Shown: positions 52,269-60,911 of the stretch, piece by piece
How the letters are laid out: each line of letters begins with the position of its first letter
How positions within the stretch are numbered: position 1 is the first letter of the stretch
From: Tellurirhabdus bombi
Lineage (GTDB): Bacteria > Bacteroidota > Bacteroidia > Cytophagales > Spirosomataceae
NCBI RefSeq assembly: GCF_021484805.1
Contig: NZ_CP090557.1
Span: forward strand, 980,501-1,044,500
Length of the DNA stretch: 64,000 nt
Direction: 5' to 3'
Notes under the pieces: generated by a model
What the model was told of the DNA's origin: nothing
The model's input: only the letters and a program-made list of their open reading frames with translations
Database searches by the model: none
Made by a program: the position numbers and the translations under genes

Positions 52269-52859
52269 TTAAATCGCCCAGGCTTTTTGGCCAGGCGTCA
52301 GGGTTGTACAACCGTCGTAGCGACCCGGAACGGCGACGTATTCGAGGGCTTGCGTACAGCCAATCTCGGACGAAAAATAACCCAGCAACGTCAGGTCTTT
52401 CAGCATGTTGAAGAACGGAGTATAACGTTGACCGGCTGCGGCGGTGGCCATCTGCTTCCGCTGTTCGGCGGCTTCGGTTTGCAGCTTGGTCATAATATCA
52501 ATCCGCTGTTTCTCATCCAGCGCAACAAATGTTTTTCCGTATGCGCTCTGGCTCAGCTCATTGGAATGGGCCAGACCATCCAGGAATCTTTTCTGATCGG
52601 GTTGCTTGTAGCATTCTCTCAGAATAACATCCATTATTTCATTCACTTTGGCCGCTTTGGCACCTGGCGTGTTTGTAGTTGGGATAATTACCTCGGCCAT
52701 CTCAGCAACCTGAACGTCCTGGTCGGCGGTAAAAAACACGGGGGCACCGGAAGCCTCACGGGCTACCGCCGCCGCTTCAAGCCTGTTGGTCAGGGCAGGC
52801 AGCGCGATCGCGGTACCCATCATGGCAGCTACCCGCATCAAAGCATCTCTTCTGTTCAT
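52269..52859 (-). CDS. Gluconate 2-dehydrogenase subunit 3 family protein
   Basis: A 196-aa protein beginning MNRRDALMRVAAMMGTAIALP, a signal sequence with paired Arg of the twin-arginine type, then AEMAEVIIPTTNTPGAKAAKVNEIMDVIL, typical of the small chaperone-like subunit of GMC dehydrogenases. It would carry the cofactor-bound catalytic subunit across the membrane through its Tat signal, which explains why the downstream GMC protein has no signal of its own. Confidence 0.92.
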   Translation of the reverse strand: MNRRDALMRVAAMMGTAIALPALTNRLEAAAVAREASGAPVFFTADQDVQVAEMAEVIIPTTNTPGAKAAKVNEIMDVILRECYKQPDQKRFLDGLAHSNELSQSAYGKTFVALDEKQRIDIMTKLQTEAAEQRKQMATAAAGQRYTPFFNMLKDLTLLGYFSSEIGCTQALEYVAVPGRYDGCTTLTPGQKAWAI

Positions 52860-52912
52860 CTGGAAGGGGAGAAAGTAAAAACGGTTCTATTATCTAGCGG
52901 AATTATCCATAA

Positions 52913-52920
52913 CAAATATA
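52913..52920 (-). promoter_or_regulatory. Candidate -7 element for the dehydrogenase unit
   Basis: The minus strand reads TATATTTG, matching TAnnTTTG, 53 nt upstream of the subunit 3 start. No clear -33 TTTG. Confidence 0.35.
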
Positions 52921-53060
52921 TGAAATACGATTGGTATTTTATAGGAATAAGTAAGTAGATATGCGTAAAAACTAACTTATAGTACGCTTATTTGCCTCGT
53001 CCCACTGGATGCGCTTTTTCTACCGTCTGTTTCTGGTATCTTCCTTTTACTCTAAACGGT

Positions 53061-53091
53061 TTTCTGTTATTTTGACACATAAGTATTTTTG
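53061..53091 (+). promoter_or_regulatory. Candidate promoter of the sigma-54 activator gene
   Basis: TTTC (53061-53064), a 19-nt spacer, then TATTTTTG (53084-53091) fit the Bacteroidota TTTG/TAnnTTTG pattern with one mismatch. It would give a leader of about 115 nt. Confidence 0.45.
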
Positions 53092-53142
53092 AAAAAAGTA
53101 AGTTTGAAGTTGCAACATGGCGATTCTTCCTATTAACTTCCC

Positions 53143-53214
53143 CCTGATTTTGTAATTCGGCAACCATGAACAATCGGAAGTTTTCCGGTTCGAAGCTCAT
53201 CTCCTGATTTTGTA
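53143..53214 (+). repeat. 12-nt direct repeat in front of the sigma-54 activator
   Basis: CCTGATTTTGTA occurs at 53143-53154 and 53203-53214; the second copy runs into the ATG. The spacing is exactly 60 nt. Confidence 0.6.
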
Positions 53215-54365
53215 TGGCCAAACTAATCATCGTCGATGATGAAATAAGCATCCGCGCTGCACTACGTGATATACTTGAGTATGAAGGCTATGAAGTCAAC
53301 GAGGCCAAAGATGGCGAAGAAGGCTTGAACATGATTCTGAATAATGATTATGACGTAGCTTTATGCGACATTAAAATGCCTAAAATGGATGGACTTGAAG
53401 TCCTCCTAAAGGCAAGTGAAGCGGATAAGAGTACGCAGTTCATCATGATTTCGGCCTTCGGAAATGTTGAAAATGCCGTCGAAGCCACGAAACGGGGCGC
53501 TTTTGACTTTATCACTAAACCACCTGATCTAAACCGTCTGCTTGTGACCGTTCGCAACGCCATTGATCGGTCTATTCTGGTCCAGGAGACGAAAACGCTA
53601 AAGCGGCGTATTTATAAATTTAACGAGATTGTTGGCGAGTCTGAATCCATCCAGCGCGTTAAAAGTACCATCGACCGCGTGGCTCCCACCGAAGCCCGCG
53701 TACTCATTACGGGTGCCAACGGCTCGGGAAAGGAAATGGTAGCCAAACAAATTCACGAACGGGGAACGCGGGCCAACCGCCCTCTGGTCGAAGTCAACTG
53801 CGCGGCCATTCCCAGCGAACTAATTGAAAGCGAACTCTTTGGTCACGAACGAGGCGCCTTCACCGGCGCTTCTGCCCGGCGCATCGGTAAGTTTGAGCAA
53901 GCCGACGGCGGCACGCTTTTTCTGGACGAAATTGGCGATATGAGTCTATCGGCCCAGGCCAAAGTGTTGCGCGCATTGCAGGAAAACAAAATCACGCGGG
54001 TGGGCGGCGACAAAGAAATAAAAATCAACGTCCGGGTCATTGCCGCTACGAATAAAGATTTGCGGAAAGAAATTCAGGAAGGCATGTTTCGGGAAGATTT
54101 GTACCACCGTTTGAGCGTCATTCGGATTCACGTACCCGCGCTGGCCGAACGCCGCGAAGACATTCCCCTGTTGGCCGACAAGTTTTTGCAGGATATTGCC
54201 GAAGACTACAGCGCTCCCCCAAAGGAAATTTTACCCGACGCCATGCAGCTCCTGCAATCCCTGCCCTGGACGGGCAACGTGCGTGAGCTGCGCAACATGA
54301 TTGAGCGTCTGGTGATTATGTGCGGCGATAAAATCACCCACCAGGATGTCGACCTGTATGCCTGA
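53214..54365 (+). CDS. Sigma-54-type response regulator lacking a DNA-binding domain
   Basis: A 383-aa NtrC-class protein. Receiver domain 1-120 with VDDE, phospho-acceptor Asp52 in CDIKMPKMDG and Lys102 in ITKP; AAA+ domain about 138-380 with Walker A GANGSGKE (167-174), the sigma-54 contact loop GAFTGA (214-219), Walker B GGTLFLDEIGDM and an arginine finger region FREDLYHRL. The protein ends soon after the lid helix (NVRELRNMIERLV), so the usual C-terminal Fis-type helix-turn-helix is missing. It could act from solution or with a partner. The histidine kinase at 56106 is a possible partner by proximity. Confidence 0.9.
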   Translation: MAKLIIVDDEISIRAALRDILEYEGYEVNEAKDGEEGLNMILNNDYDVALCDIKMPKMDGLEVLLKASEADKSTQFIMISAFGNVENAVEATKRGAFDFITKPPDLNRLLVTVRNAIDRSILVQETKTLKRRIYKFNEIVGESESIQRVKSTIDRVAPTEARVLITGANGSGKEMVAKQIHERGTRANRPLVEVNCAAIPSELIESELFGHERGAFTGASARRIGKFEQADGGTLFLDEIGDMSLSAQAKVLRALQENKITRVGGDKEIKINVRVIAATNKDLRKEIQEGMFREDLYHRLSVIRIHVPALAERREDIPLLADKFLQDIAEDYSAPPKEILPDAMQLLQSLPWTGNVRELRNMIERLVIMCGDKITHQDVDLYA

Positions 54366-54381
54366 CGCCAAGCCAGATCTG

Positions 54382-55500
54382 TTATAGCGCCATTAAATTA
54401 CAACCCCGAATATCAGAATTATCGAAGCGGCCAATGACCCGAAAGGCATCGGCCGTTTCGTTTTCATACTGCCCTAAGTCCTGCGTTTCAATAAAACTGC
54501 ACGAATCCAGGTTAGCCAGGTCAATGACATTGATGCCTCCCGTTTGCCGTCCGTCGGCTTGCCGGGGTAGGCTGTAAAAAGGATCATTCACATCCCGAAG
54601 CAGCACCCGAAGCGTCGGTGAAGCCTGAAAAATGCCCCCTCCGCTCGAATAAGCTTGCGAAAGTAATTCCGTCATGCCATATTCGGAATGGATAGCCGAT
54701 ATGCCCAATCGCTGGGTCAGAATGTGGTGTACTTCCTCACGGAGCAACTCACGGCGACGGCCTTTCATTCCGCCAGTTTCCATAACAATCAGGTCTGGCA
54801 ACTTTTGTAGAAACGTAAAATCGGTCGCTGATTCGGCCCAATCGAGCAAGGCAAACGTAACGCCGATTAACAAAATGGGTCGACCATCGGGCTGTTCCGC
54901 CAAATTTTGTAATACAGCAGTTAGTTCATCCGTATTTTGTAAGAAAAACCCGGATTTTTGAGAATCGGACTTTTCAATAAACCGCTGAACCATATACACC
55001 AATGACGAGTTATTTCGTTCAAGGTAGGAGGGCAGTAAGGCCAGGATGTGAAAGCGATCGAGGGGGCCATACTGTGCCTCAAAAATGCGTTGACTGATTT
55101 CATTGTAAAGATCAGGATCAGGCACTAAGTGGTGACTGGTCGGTACTTGATCCGAGGTAGCTTCGGTTGCCTGCGCCCGGGCCGTCGTTCTACCCGTTGT
55201 TCCACTGCTTGCAAAAATAAGCGGCTCAGGCAACGGTTCGTCGCTAAAACGGGTCACTACAGTATGCTGCTTGAAAAAGCCAATTGGCATAAAGGGAATG
55301 CGGTCGAGCGCGTTTATTTGCTCTGGTTGCACACCGAGGTGACCCAGATAGGCCCGGTATACCGGATTCCAGACAGCCTGATACCGGAAAATATCCAGTG
55401 CCAGAGGCTCAAACTCTGCTGCGTTGACCGCCAGGATGCGTTGCCGCAGCGATTGCCGAAGAATACGCAGGGATTTTAGTATAGAAACGGGCTTACTCAT
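54382..55500 (-). CDS. LuxE-like acyl-protein synthetase/acyltransferase
   Basis: A 372-aa protein of the LuxE (acyl-activating ANL-like) family: IPFMPIGFFKQHTV, the ATP-binding loop FASSGTTGRTTA, YMVQRFIEK, and SEYGMTELLSQAYS. LuxE activates fatty acids in luminescent bacteria, but no lux genes lie here, so the role is probably acyl activation in some envelope or polysaccharide pathway. It is convergent with the sigma-54 activator (16-nt gap) and divergent from a lipoprotein gene 46 nt away. Confidence 0.88.
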   Translation of the reverse strand: MSKPVSILKSLRILRQSLRQRILAVNAAEFEPLALDIFRYQAVWNPVYRAYLGHLGVQPEQINALDRIPFMPIGFFKQHTVVTRFSDEPLPEPLIFASSGTTGRTTARAQATEATSDQVPTSHHLVPDPDLYNEISQRIFEAQYGPLDRFHILALLPSYLERNNSSLVYMVQRFIEKSDSQKSGFFLQNTDELTAVLQNLAEQPDGRPILLIGVTFALLDWAESATDFTFLQKLPDLIVMETGGMKGRRRELLREEVHHILTQRLGISAIHSEYGMTELLSQAYSSGGGIFQASPTLRVLLRDVNDPFYSLPRQADGRQTGGINVIDLANLDSCSFIETQDLGQYENETADAFRVIGRFDNSDIRGCNLMAL

Positions 55501-55546
55501 TAAGCCAAAAAAGAAAAAAGATTACTGACAATAGTTTACTAACACC

Positions 55547-56083
55547 ATGTCGAAGCGATTTATTCCTCTCGGACTTCTTTTTTTCGCACTATCATTCGTG
55601 GTCGGTAGCTGCATCGACGCTCCTGATTTCGATTTCACGCCTGAGATTTCCAATCCTACTGTTAACTCCTATCAAACAGTGGATCTCCTGGGCAACCCAA
55701 ATGTTGACTCGGTTGTCTTGTCGATTCGCTTCCGTGACGGAGATGGCGATTTAGGTGTGGCAGCGAATGAACGAGCAGATACCGTTGAAAAATACAAAGA
55801 ATGGGGCAATTACCAGCTCACTATGCTTCGCCGCATGCCCAATGGGCAATTTCAGGAAGTACCATCGCTGATCAACCAACGGCTTTTTTTCTTCCCATTG
55901 AAAAGTGACAACAAAGCTGGACCGCTTGAAGGAACGCTTGACTTCTCGCAAGCCTTTTTCGCCACAGGTTTCTTTGAAAAAGCTGTCGTAAAATTTCGTA
56001 TCCGTATTCGCGACCGTGCCTTGCGTGTCAGTAACGCTGTGGAGACAGATACGCTTACGATAAATCTTCCTAAGCCCTTCTGA
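55547..56083 (+). CDS. Lipoprotein of unknown function
   Basis: A 178-aa protein with lipobox VVGSC (Cys22). The rest is beta-rich with FRDGDGDLGV, a Ca-binding-like Asp-rich loop, and later FRIRIRDRALRVSNAVETD. The FRDGDGDLG pattern is common in Bacteroidota lipoproteins of unknown function. It is divergent from the LuxE-like gene and convergent with the sensor kinase. Confidence 0.8.
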   Translation: MSKRFIPLGLLFFALSFVVGSCIDAPDFDFTPEISNPTVNSYQTVDLLGNPNVDSVVLSIRFRDGDGDLGVAANERADTVEKYKEWGNYQLTMLRRMPNGQFQEVPSLINQRLFFFPLKSDNKAGPLEGTLDFSQAFFATGFFEKAVVKFRIRIRDRALRVSNAVETDTLTINLPKPF

Positions 56084-56105
56084 TAAACTTTCTCAAATAA
56101 GCTAT

Positions 56106-57377
56106 TTATGCCTGCTGCTCCAGGCTTTCCTGCGGCTGTTGGCGGATCATTTCGCTTTCCTGAAGCACAATCCGGAAAGTGGTTCCTTTGCCTATTTCAG
56201 AGCTTTTAACGAAGAGTCGACCATCGTGGTATTCTTCGATAATTCGCTTCGCCAAGGTTAGTCCAAGACCCCAGCCGCGCTTTTTTGTACTGTAACCGGG
56301 CGTAAAAACTTTTTGCAGATTAGCCTTACTGATTCCTTTTCCCGTGTCCGTGATGTCGATGGCAATTTCGCGGCGGGCACGACTGGTTTTTTCGCCGGGC
56401 ATATTACGCCGTACCACTGGATGTAGCTTAATGGTCAGGCTACCGATCCCACCCATGGCATCGACCGCATTTTTGCTGACATTTTCAATTACCCACTCAA
56501 AAAGAAGCTTGTTAATGTGTACTTGTTTCCCCGGAGGAAGCTGGTTATCAATGCTCATTTTCACTTTGGTGGAGATCCGGGGCTGAAGGTAACTGATGAA
56601 GTTTGCCACGGTTTCGTGCACATCCTCGTCCCGCAACGTCGGAATAGAGCCGATGCTGGAGAAGCGGGCCGCAATGGTTTCCAGGCGTTTTACATCCTTT
56701 TCAATCTCATCCGCTATCGACTCATCAACGGCGGGATCGGAGCGGAAATATTCCACCCAGGCCATCAGCGACGACAGTGGGGTTCCCAACTGGTGCGCCG
56801 TTTCTTTGGCCAATCCCACCCAGACACGGTTTTGCTCCGCCCGCCGCGCAGAACTAAACGCCAGGTAAGCCAGAAAACCCAGCACCACCATAACCGTTAG
56901 CATTACATAGGGAAAGAACCGTAATTGGGTTAATAACAACGAGTTACTGTAATAGATAAAGCCCGTTTCATCCTTCCCGATTTCGACCTCAACGGGCGGA
57001 TGCTCTTCCTTCATTTCGGCCAGCTTTTCCTGCAAAATCTCCTGTTTCTCTTCCGGGGTAGCATCCGCCGGGAAGTTGATATTCACCGGATAAGCCGGCT
57101 CTCCATTTTCATCTACGTAAATCGCTGAAATCTCGCTGTTCGCATTCACAAAAATGATTTCCTGCGCCACGAAATTAATGTCCTCATTATAATCTGTTTT
57201 CTGAACATAGGTCATCGCTTTGGCATACAGCCTGACGTAGCTTTCTTCCCGATCTTCCAGCTTTTTGATCAATCGGTTCGTATAAAGCAGGGAGGCCGTC
57301 CCGACCAGCAATAAGTTCAGGGCCACAATAATTTTCAGCGTGTTCCGCTGTCCATAAATATCAAATGACTTGAGCAT
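56106..57377 (-). CDS. Membrane sensor histidine kinase
   Basis: A 423-aa kinase with membrane helices at about 14-33 and 155-174 flanking a periplasmic sensing segment, then a dimerisation helix with the phosphorylated His195 in KETAHQLGTPLSS, and an HATPase with NVSKNAVDAMGG, DTGKGIS and GWGLGLTLAKRII. The H-box HQLGTPLSSL is the variant common in Bacteroidota. No response regulator gene is adjacent, but the sigma-54-type regulator at 53214 lies two genes away. Confidence 0.93.
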   Translation of the reverse strand: MLKSFDIYGQRNTLKIIVALNLLLVGTASLLYTNRLIKKLEDREESYVRLYAKAMTYVQKTDYNEDINFVAQEIIFVNANSEISAIYVDENGEPAYPVNINFPADATPEEKQEILQEKLAEMKEEHPPVEVEIGKDETGFIYYSNSLLLTQLRFFPYVMLTVMVVLGFLAYLAFSSARRAEQNRVWVGLAKETAHQLGTPLSSLMAWVEYFRSDPAVDESIADEIEKDVKRLETIAARFSSIGSIPTLRDEDVHETVANFISYLQPRISTKVKMSIDNQLPPGKQVHINKLLFEWVIENVSKNAVDAMGGIGSLTIKLHPVVRRNMPGEKTSRARREIAIDITDTGKGISKANLQKVFTPGYSTKKRGWGLGLTLAKRIIEEYHDGRLFVKSSEIGKGTTFRIVLQESEMIRQQPQESLEQQA

Positions 57378-57697
57378 GGGTTTTTAGTAACCGGTTATGT
57401 CACCGCGCCGCTTTACCGGCTTTTCTGCAATTGAAATTTATCATTTTACCAACTGACAACGGTCATGTAAACAGCCCGTTCAGCGACTTATATTTACAAC
57501 GTTTTCCCTGATAACGCACTATTTTTTAATTTAATGCATCCCGTCAAATTAGGGAACAAATTTGAGCAATAAATTGTACAGAATCAGGAAATAAGCAGTT
57601 CAGTTTATATTAATTCTAAATAAACTGATTCTTCGTAGTTGGTGTTTATTCATTGAAGTTTCTACATTAATTTTGTGGATAGTTTTTAGTAGCAGAT
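57378..57697. other. Divergent intergenic region (sensor kinase / hemA)
   Basis: A 320-nt AT-rich gap containing a candidate hemA promoter (57645-57675). On the minus strand TAAATTTC at about 57453-57460 is a weak -7 match for the kinase gene. Nothing else is recognised. Confidence 0.5.
57645..57675 (+). promoter_or_regulatory. Candidate hemA promoter
   Basis: TTTA (57645-57648), a 19-nt spacer, then TAATTTTG (57668-57675) fit TTTG-N19-TAnnTTTG with one mismatch. The ATG is 22 nt downstream. Confidence 0.45.
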
Positions 57698-59020
57698 ATG
57701 TACGATTCCTTTCAATCAATTAGTTTATCGCATAAAACAGCTCCGCTGGCTGTTCGGGAGCTAATTGCATTAAACGAAGACGAGGCCAAACAGTTTATGA
57801 TCAAGCTCCGCGATGTTTTCAGCGTATCGGAGTTGCTTGTTATTTCTACCTGTAACCGCACGGAAGTTTACTACACGTCCGCTCAAAGCCTCAATGCGGA
57901 GATTGCACGCTTGTTGCTGATTGAAAAGGGACTTACTGCTACTGACGAATACCTTCCTTACTTCCAGTTTTTCGATTCGGCGGATGGCGCGGTTCGCCAT
58001 TTGTTCGAAGTTTGTACGGGTTTGCACTCGCAGGTAGTTGGCGACATGCAGATTCCCAACCAGGTGAAACACGCCTACCAGTGGTCGGCAGACCTCGACA
58101 TGGCCGGGCCGTTTTTACACCGCTTGATGCACACGATTTTCTTTACGAACAAACGCGTTGCTCAAGAGACAAACTTCCGCGACGGGGCCGCTTCGGTTTC
58201 ATACGCTGCCGTTGAACTCATTGAAGAATTACTGGGCGAGAATGCGTGTCCCCGCCAGGCCGCCCCTGCTCCCGCCATCCTCGTGGTTGGTTTGGGAGAG
58301 ATCGGGACAGATGTGGTTAAAAACCTGGCTTCCCGGGCTGGTGACAACCGCAACTTTAAAAACATTACACTCTGCAACAGAACCCGTACAAAAGCAGACG
58401 CTTTAGCCCAGGAAAATGGGTTCCGAGTGGTTGATTTCGACAACCTGGCCGAAGAAGTTCGCCAGGCCGATGTGATTATCTCCTCGGTAACCATGAACGA
58501 GCCGCTGTTTACGCCCGAACGGTTAACCGGACTGACGTCACTGACCTACAAATACTTTATCGATCTTTCGGTACCGCGCAGCGTTGATGCATCCGTAGAA
58601 CAGATTCCGGGCGTGTTGCTTTACAACATCGATCACATCCGCAACCGCGCTGATGAAGCGCTGAATCGTCGTCTGGCGGCTATCCCTCATGTCGAAGCGG
58701 TTATCAGCCAGTCAATTGTTGAGTTTAACGACTGGTCGCGGGAAATGATTGTTTCTCCGACAATCAACAAATTCAAAAACGCGCTGGAGCAGATCCGGAA
58801 GGAAGAAATCTCCCGTCATTTAAAGCATCTGACCGAAGAAGAATCGGAGAAGATTGACAAAATCACGCGGAGTATCATGCAGAAGATCATCAAATTCCCT
58901 GTTTTGCAGCTGAAAGCAGCCTGTAAGCGTGGGGAAGCCGATACGCTGATCGATACGCTGACGGATTTGTTCGATCTGGAAAAACAACCCAACGAATCGT
59001 CGTCGCATCACTCCTATTAA
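57698..59020 (+). CDS. hemA: Glutamyl-tRNA reductase
   Basis: A 440-aa enzyme that reduces glutamyl-tRNA to glutamate-1-semialdehyde, the first committed step of C5-pathway haem synthesis. The catalytic Cys52 is in ISTCNRTEVYY; CTGLHSQVVGDMQI, the NADPH-binding LVVGLGEIGTDVVKNL and the DLSVPRSVD motif follow; the C-terminal dimerisation helices are present. Length is normal. It stands alone; the next gene is convergent. Confidence 0.97.
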   Translation: MYDSFQSISLSHKTAPLAVRELIALNEDEAKQFMIKLRDVFSVSELLVISTCNRTEVYYTSAQSLNAEIARLLLIEKGLTATDEYLPYFQFFDSADGAVRHLFEVCTGLHSQVVGDMQIPNQVKHAYQWSADLDMAGPFLHRLMHTIFFTNKRVAQETNFRDGAASVSYAAVELIEELLGENACPRQAAPAPAILVVGLGEIGTDVVKNLASRAGDNRNFKNITLCNRTRTKADALAQENGFRVVDFDNLAEEVRQADVIISSVTMNEPLFTPERLTGLTSLTYKYFIDLSVPRSVDASVEQIPGVLLYNIDHIRNRADEALNRRLAAIPHVEAVISQSIVEFNDWSREMIVSPTINKFKNALEQIRKEEISRHLKHLTEEESEKIDKITRSIMQKIIKFPVLQLKAACKRGEADTLIDTLTDLFDLEKQPNESSSHHSY

Positions 59021-59030
59021 TTTGTTAAGA

Positions 59031-59068
59031 AAAGTGGCAAAGTAACCCAAAGCTTACCCTGCCACTTT
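59031..59068. terminator. Hairpin between hemA and the thioesterase gene
   Basis: AAAGTGGCA (59031-59039) pairs with TGCCACTTT (59060-59068) between two convergent genes; the left side is A-rich, so it serves the minus strand better. Confidence 0.6.
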
Positions 59069-59078
59069 GGACATACGT

Positions 59079-59597
59079 CTATTCCATCGCGAACAGCTTT
59101 CGCAGTTCTGTAGCGTCCTGAGGCTTCATGCGCCCAGCCAGGACCAGACGAAGCTGCCGACGGCGCAAGGCGCTCGTATACAATTCCTTTTCTTCTTCTG
59201 TTTCGGCAGTCAGCGCGGGAACTTCAATGGGCCGACCGTTCTGATCAACTGCTACAAACGTATAAAAAGCCTGGTTGGTACTGACGCGGGTTCCGGCGGG
59301 AATGTCTTCCGCCCACACATCGATTTTCACTTCCATTGACGAGTTGAACGCGCGGGTTACTTTGGCCTGCATTGTTACGATATTGCCCAACTTAATCGGT
59401 TCCGAAAAGGAAACGTTATCGACCGATGCGGTTACAACAATGCGATTAGAATGCTTCTGAGCACAGATAGCGGCGGCAATATCCATCCAGTGCAGCAACC
59501 GCCCTCCCATCAGGTTGTTGAGTGTATTGGTATCATTCGGGAGTACCATTTCTGTCATTGTCGTTAGCGACTCCCGGGCATATTTGGGTTGTGGCAT
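59079..59597 (-). CDS. Acyl-CoA thioesterase (hotdog fold)
   Basis: A 172-aa hotdog-fold hydrolase that cleaves acyl-CoA to free acid and CoA. Signatures: TNTLNNLMGGRLLHWMDIAAAICAQ, VTASVDNVSFSEPIKLG and VSTNQAFYTFVAVD, typical of the YciA/ACOT class. The start at 59597 (MPQPKYARESLT) agrees with family alignments; the frame continues 16 codons upstream without similarity. It is convergent with hemA. Confidence 0.93.
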   Translation of the reverse strand: MPQPKYARESLTTMTEMVLPNDTNTLNNLMGGRLLHWMDIAAAICAQKHSNRIVVTASVDNVSFSEPIKLGNIVTMQAKVTRAFNSSMEVKIDVWAEDIPAGTRVSTNQAFYTFVAVDQNGRPIEVPALTAETEEEKELYTSALRRRQLRLVLAGRMKPQDATELRKLFAME

Positions 59598-59673
59598 GCT
59601 TCGTTTGTTGGTTGAATGAGTGTGGCAAAGATAAAGTGCCTGCACTACAAAATGACTTTTATAGAGTAACTGC

Positions 59674-60819
59674 CTAAATCGCCATGTGGCGGGAATCCAG
59701 GTGATGTTTTTCCAGAGTGGCCTTTAGTTCGGTCGCTTGTTTCAGGAAGCTTTTCCCATCTGAAGCATCGTAATCATTTTTAATTAATCCATCGGCAGCC
59801 TCCGCAGCTTTCCCGGGCTGGTCGAGGTAGAGGTAAAGCACAGCGAGGTTGTAATAGGCTGAATAACGCATTTTGGCCTCTCGCTTGTCACTGCCCGTAT
59901 ATTTTGTTTTTAGCTCTTGAAAATATGCCAGGAGCGGCTGGAGATTTTGAGTTAACACCTCTAACGACTGTGTGGCTTGCATGCTGCGCATCAGCTCTTT
60001 CACGGCTTTAATGGCTTCCTGCTGCACCTCGTATTCAGGATGGGTTTTCGAGTCCAGAATCCACAAAAAATCCCGAGATTGCACCGGCACATACCCATAA
60101 TAAGTATTGACGCTGTTGTTTACCGTTTGAAGGCCATCGTTAACGTATTTGGTAATCAACTCTGCCCGGATGGATTGCTGGTTCTGATCCAGGTACCGGC
60201 TCGCGTCAGCGGGATTTGTGTACTCGCGGGTGGTATACGTTAGCTCATACGGGAAGGTATAGCTGGCCATCAGATTCTGGCTAAAAGGCGCCTCGTTAGC
60301 AGCAATGACGTTTTGCAGAAAGCGGTTGGGTTTAGCTTCCTTCTTTTCGGCGGTTTTCTGAGTAATGGCTTCGCCTGTTTTGGGACCGTAGATTTTGTAA
60401 CCGCCGCTGATGCTGTAGCGCACCAGAATTGAATAATACGTAGTCTTGCTTACCTGCCCATTCTTCTGTTTTTTCTCTTCGACGCGGGTTCTGGGCTCGC
60501 TTTTTTCAAAACGTAATTCGCCGAGATTGATCTGAACGCCAACCGTTGGCGCCGACTCAACGCGTTGAAAACCAAAAACATTTATTCGGTCATAGATTGC
60601 ACTTTCCGAAAAAGCAGCCCTGATCGACGGCGCCGCATTCACGTGAACTCCAAACGTGCGGTAGCTTGGTTCTACGTATTCTTTGGGCAACGCAAGGTAA
60701 CTAACATCAAAGTAAAAGCGGTCAAGATCTACTTTCTGGGCTTCGCTTCTGGACGTACCCAACGTCAAAGACAGTAACCAGTAAAGAAAAAGAGAAGACA
60801 GAAGGTTAACGGGTTTCAT
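59674..60819 (-). CDS. Exported protein with helical C-terminus, function unknown
   Basis: A 381-aa protein with signal peptide ending SEAQ. The N-terminal half is beta-rich (FYFDVSYLALPKEYVEPSYR, VGVQINLGELRFEKSEPR), the C-terminal part (about 290-370) is helical and resembles a TPR: YSAYYNLAVLYLYLDQPGKAAEAADGL. I do not recognise the family. It is followed by the thioesterase gene after 76 nt in the same direction. Confidence 0.75.
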   Translation of the reverse strand: MKPVNLLSSLFLYWLLSLTLGTSRSEAQKVDLDRFYFDVSYLALPKEYVEPSYRTFGVHVNAAPSIRAAFSESAIYDRINVFGFQRVESAPTVGVQINLGELRFEKSEPRTRVEEKKQKNGQVSKTTYYSILVRYSISGGYKIYGPKTGEAITQKTAEKKEAKPNRFLQNVIAANEAPFSQNLMASYTFPYELTYTTREYTNPADASRYLDQNQQSIRAELITKYVNDGLQTVNNSVNTYYGYVPVQSRDFLWILDSKTHPEYEVQQEAIKAVKELMRSMQATQSLEVLTQNLQPLLAYFQELKTKYTGSDKREAKMRYSAYYNLAVLYLYLDQPGKAAEAADGLIKNDYDASDGKSFLKQATELKATLEKHHLDSRHMAI

Positions 60820-60911
60820 TTGGTTTCAGTCGCAAAATTCCCGCGAAAATATAAATAACCATCTATTTTATGGCACTAGTTTTTCTTAAGCGGCAATCGG
60901 GGGAATTCGCT

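Larger units (their letters stand above)
52860..53213. other. Divergent promoter region
   Basis: This 354-nt gap separates the leftward dehydrogenase unit from the rightward sigma-54 activator. It holds candidate promoters for both directions (52913-52920, minus; 53061-53091, plus) and the 12-nt direct repeat CCTGATTTTGTA (53143-53154 and 53203-53214). The remainder shows nothing I recognise. Confidence 0.6.

Noticed and set aside
52287-52958. 223-codon frame on the plus strand
   Set aside because: Antisense to the gluconate 2-dehydrogenase subunit 3-like gene and running into its promoter region.
52988-53251. 87-codon frame on the minus strand overlapping the start of the sigma-54 activator
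   Set aside because: No recognisable domain and it crosses the candidate promoter and start of a firmly called gene.
54382-55500. Luciferase (lux) operon
   Set aside because: Only a LuxE-like gene is present; its neighbours are unrelated.
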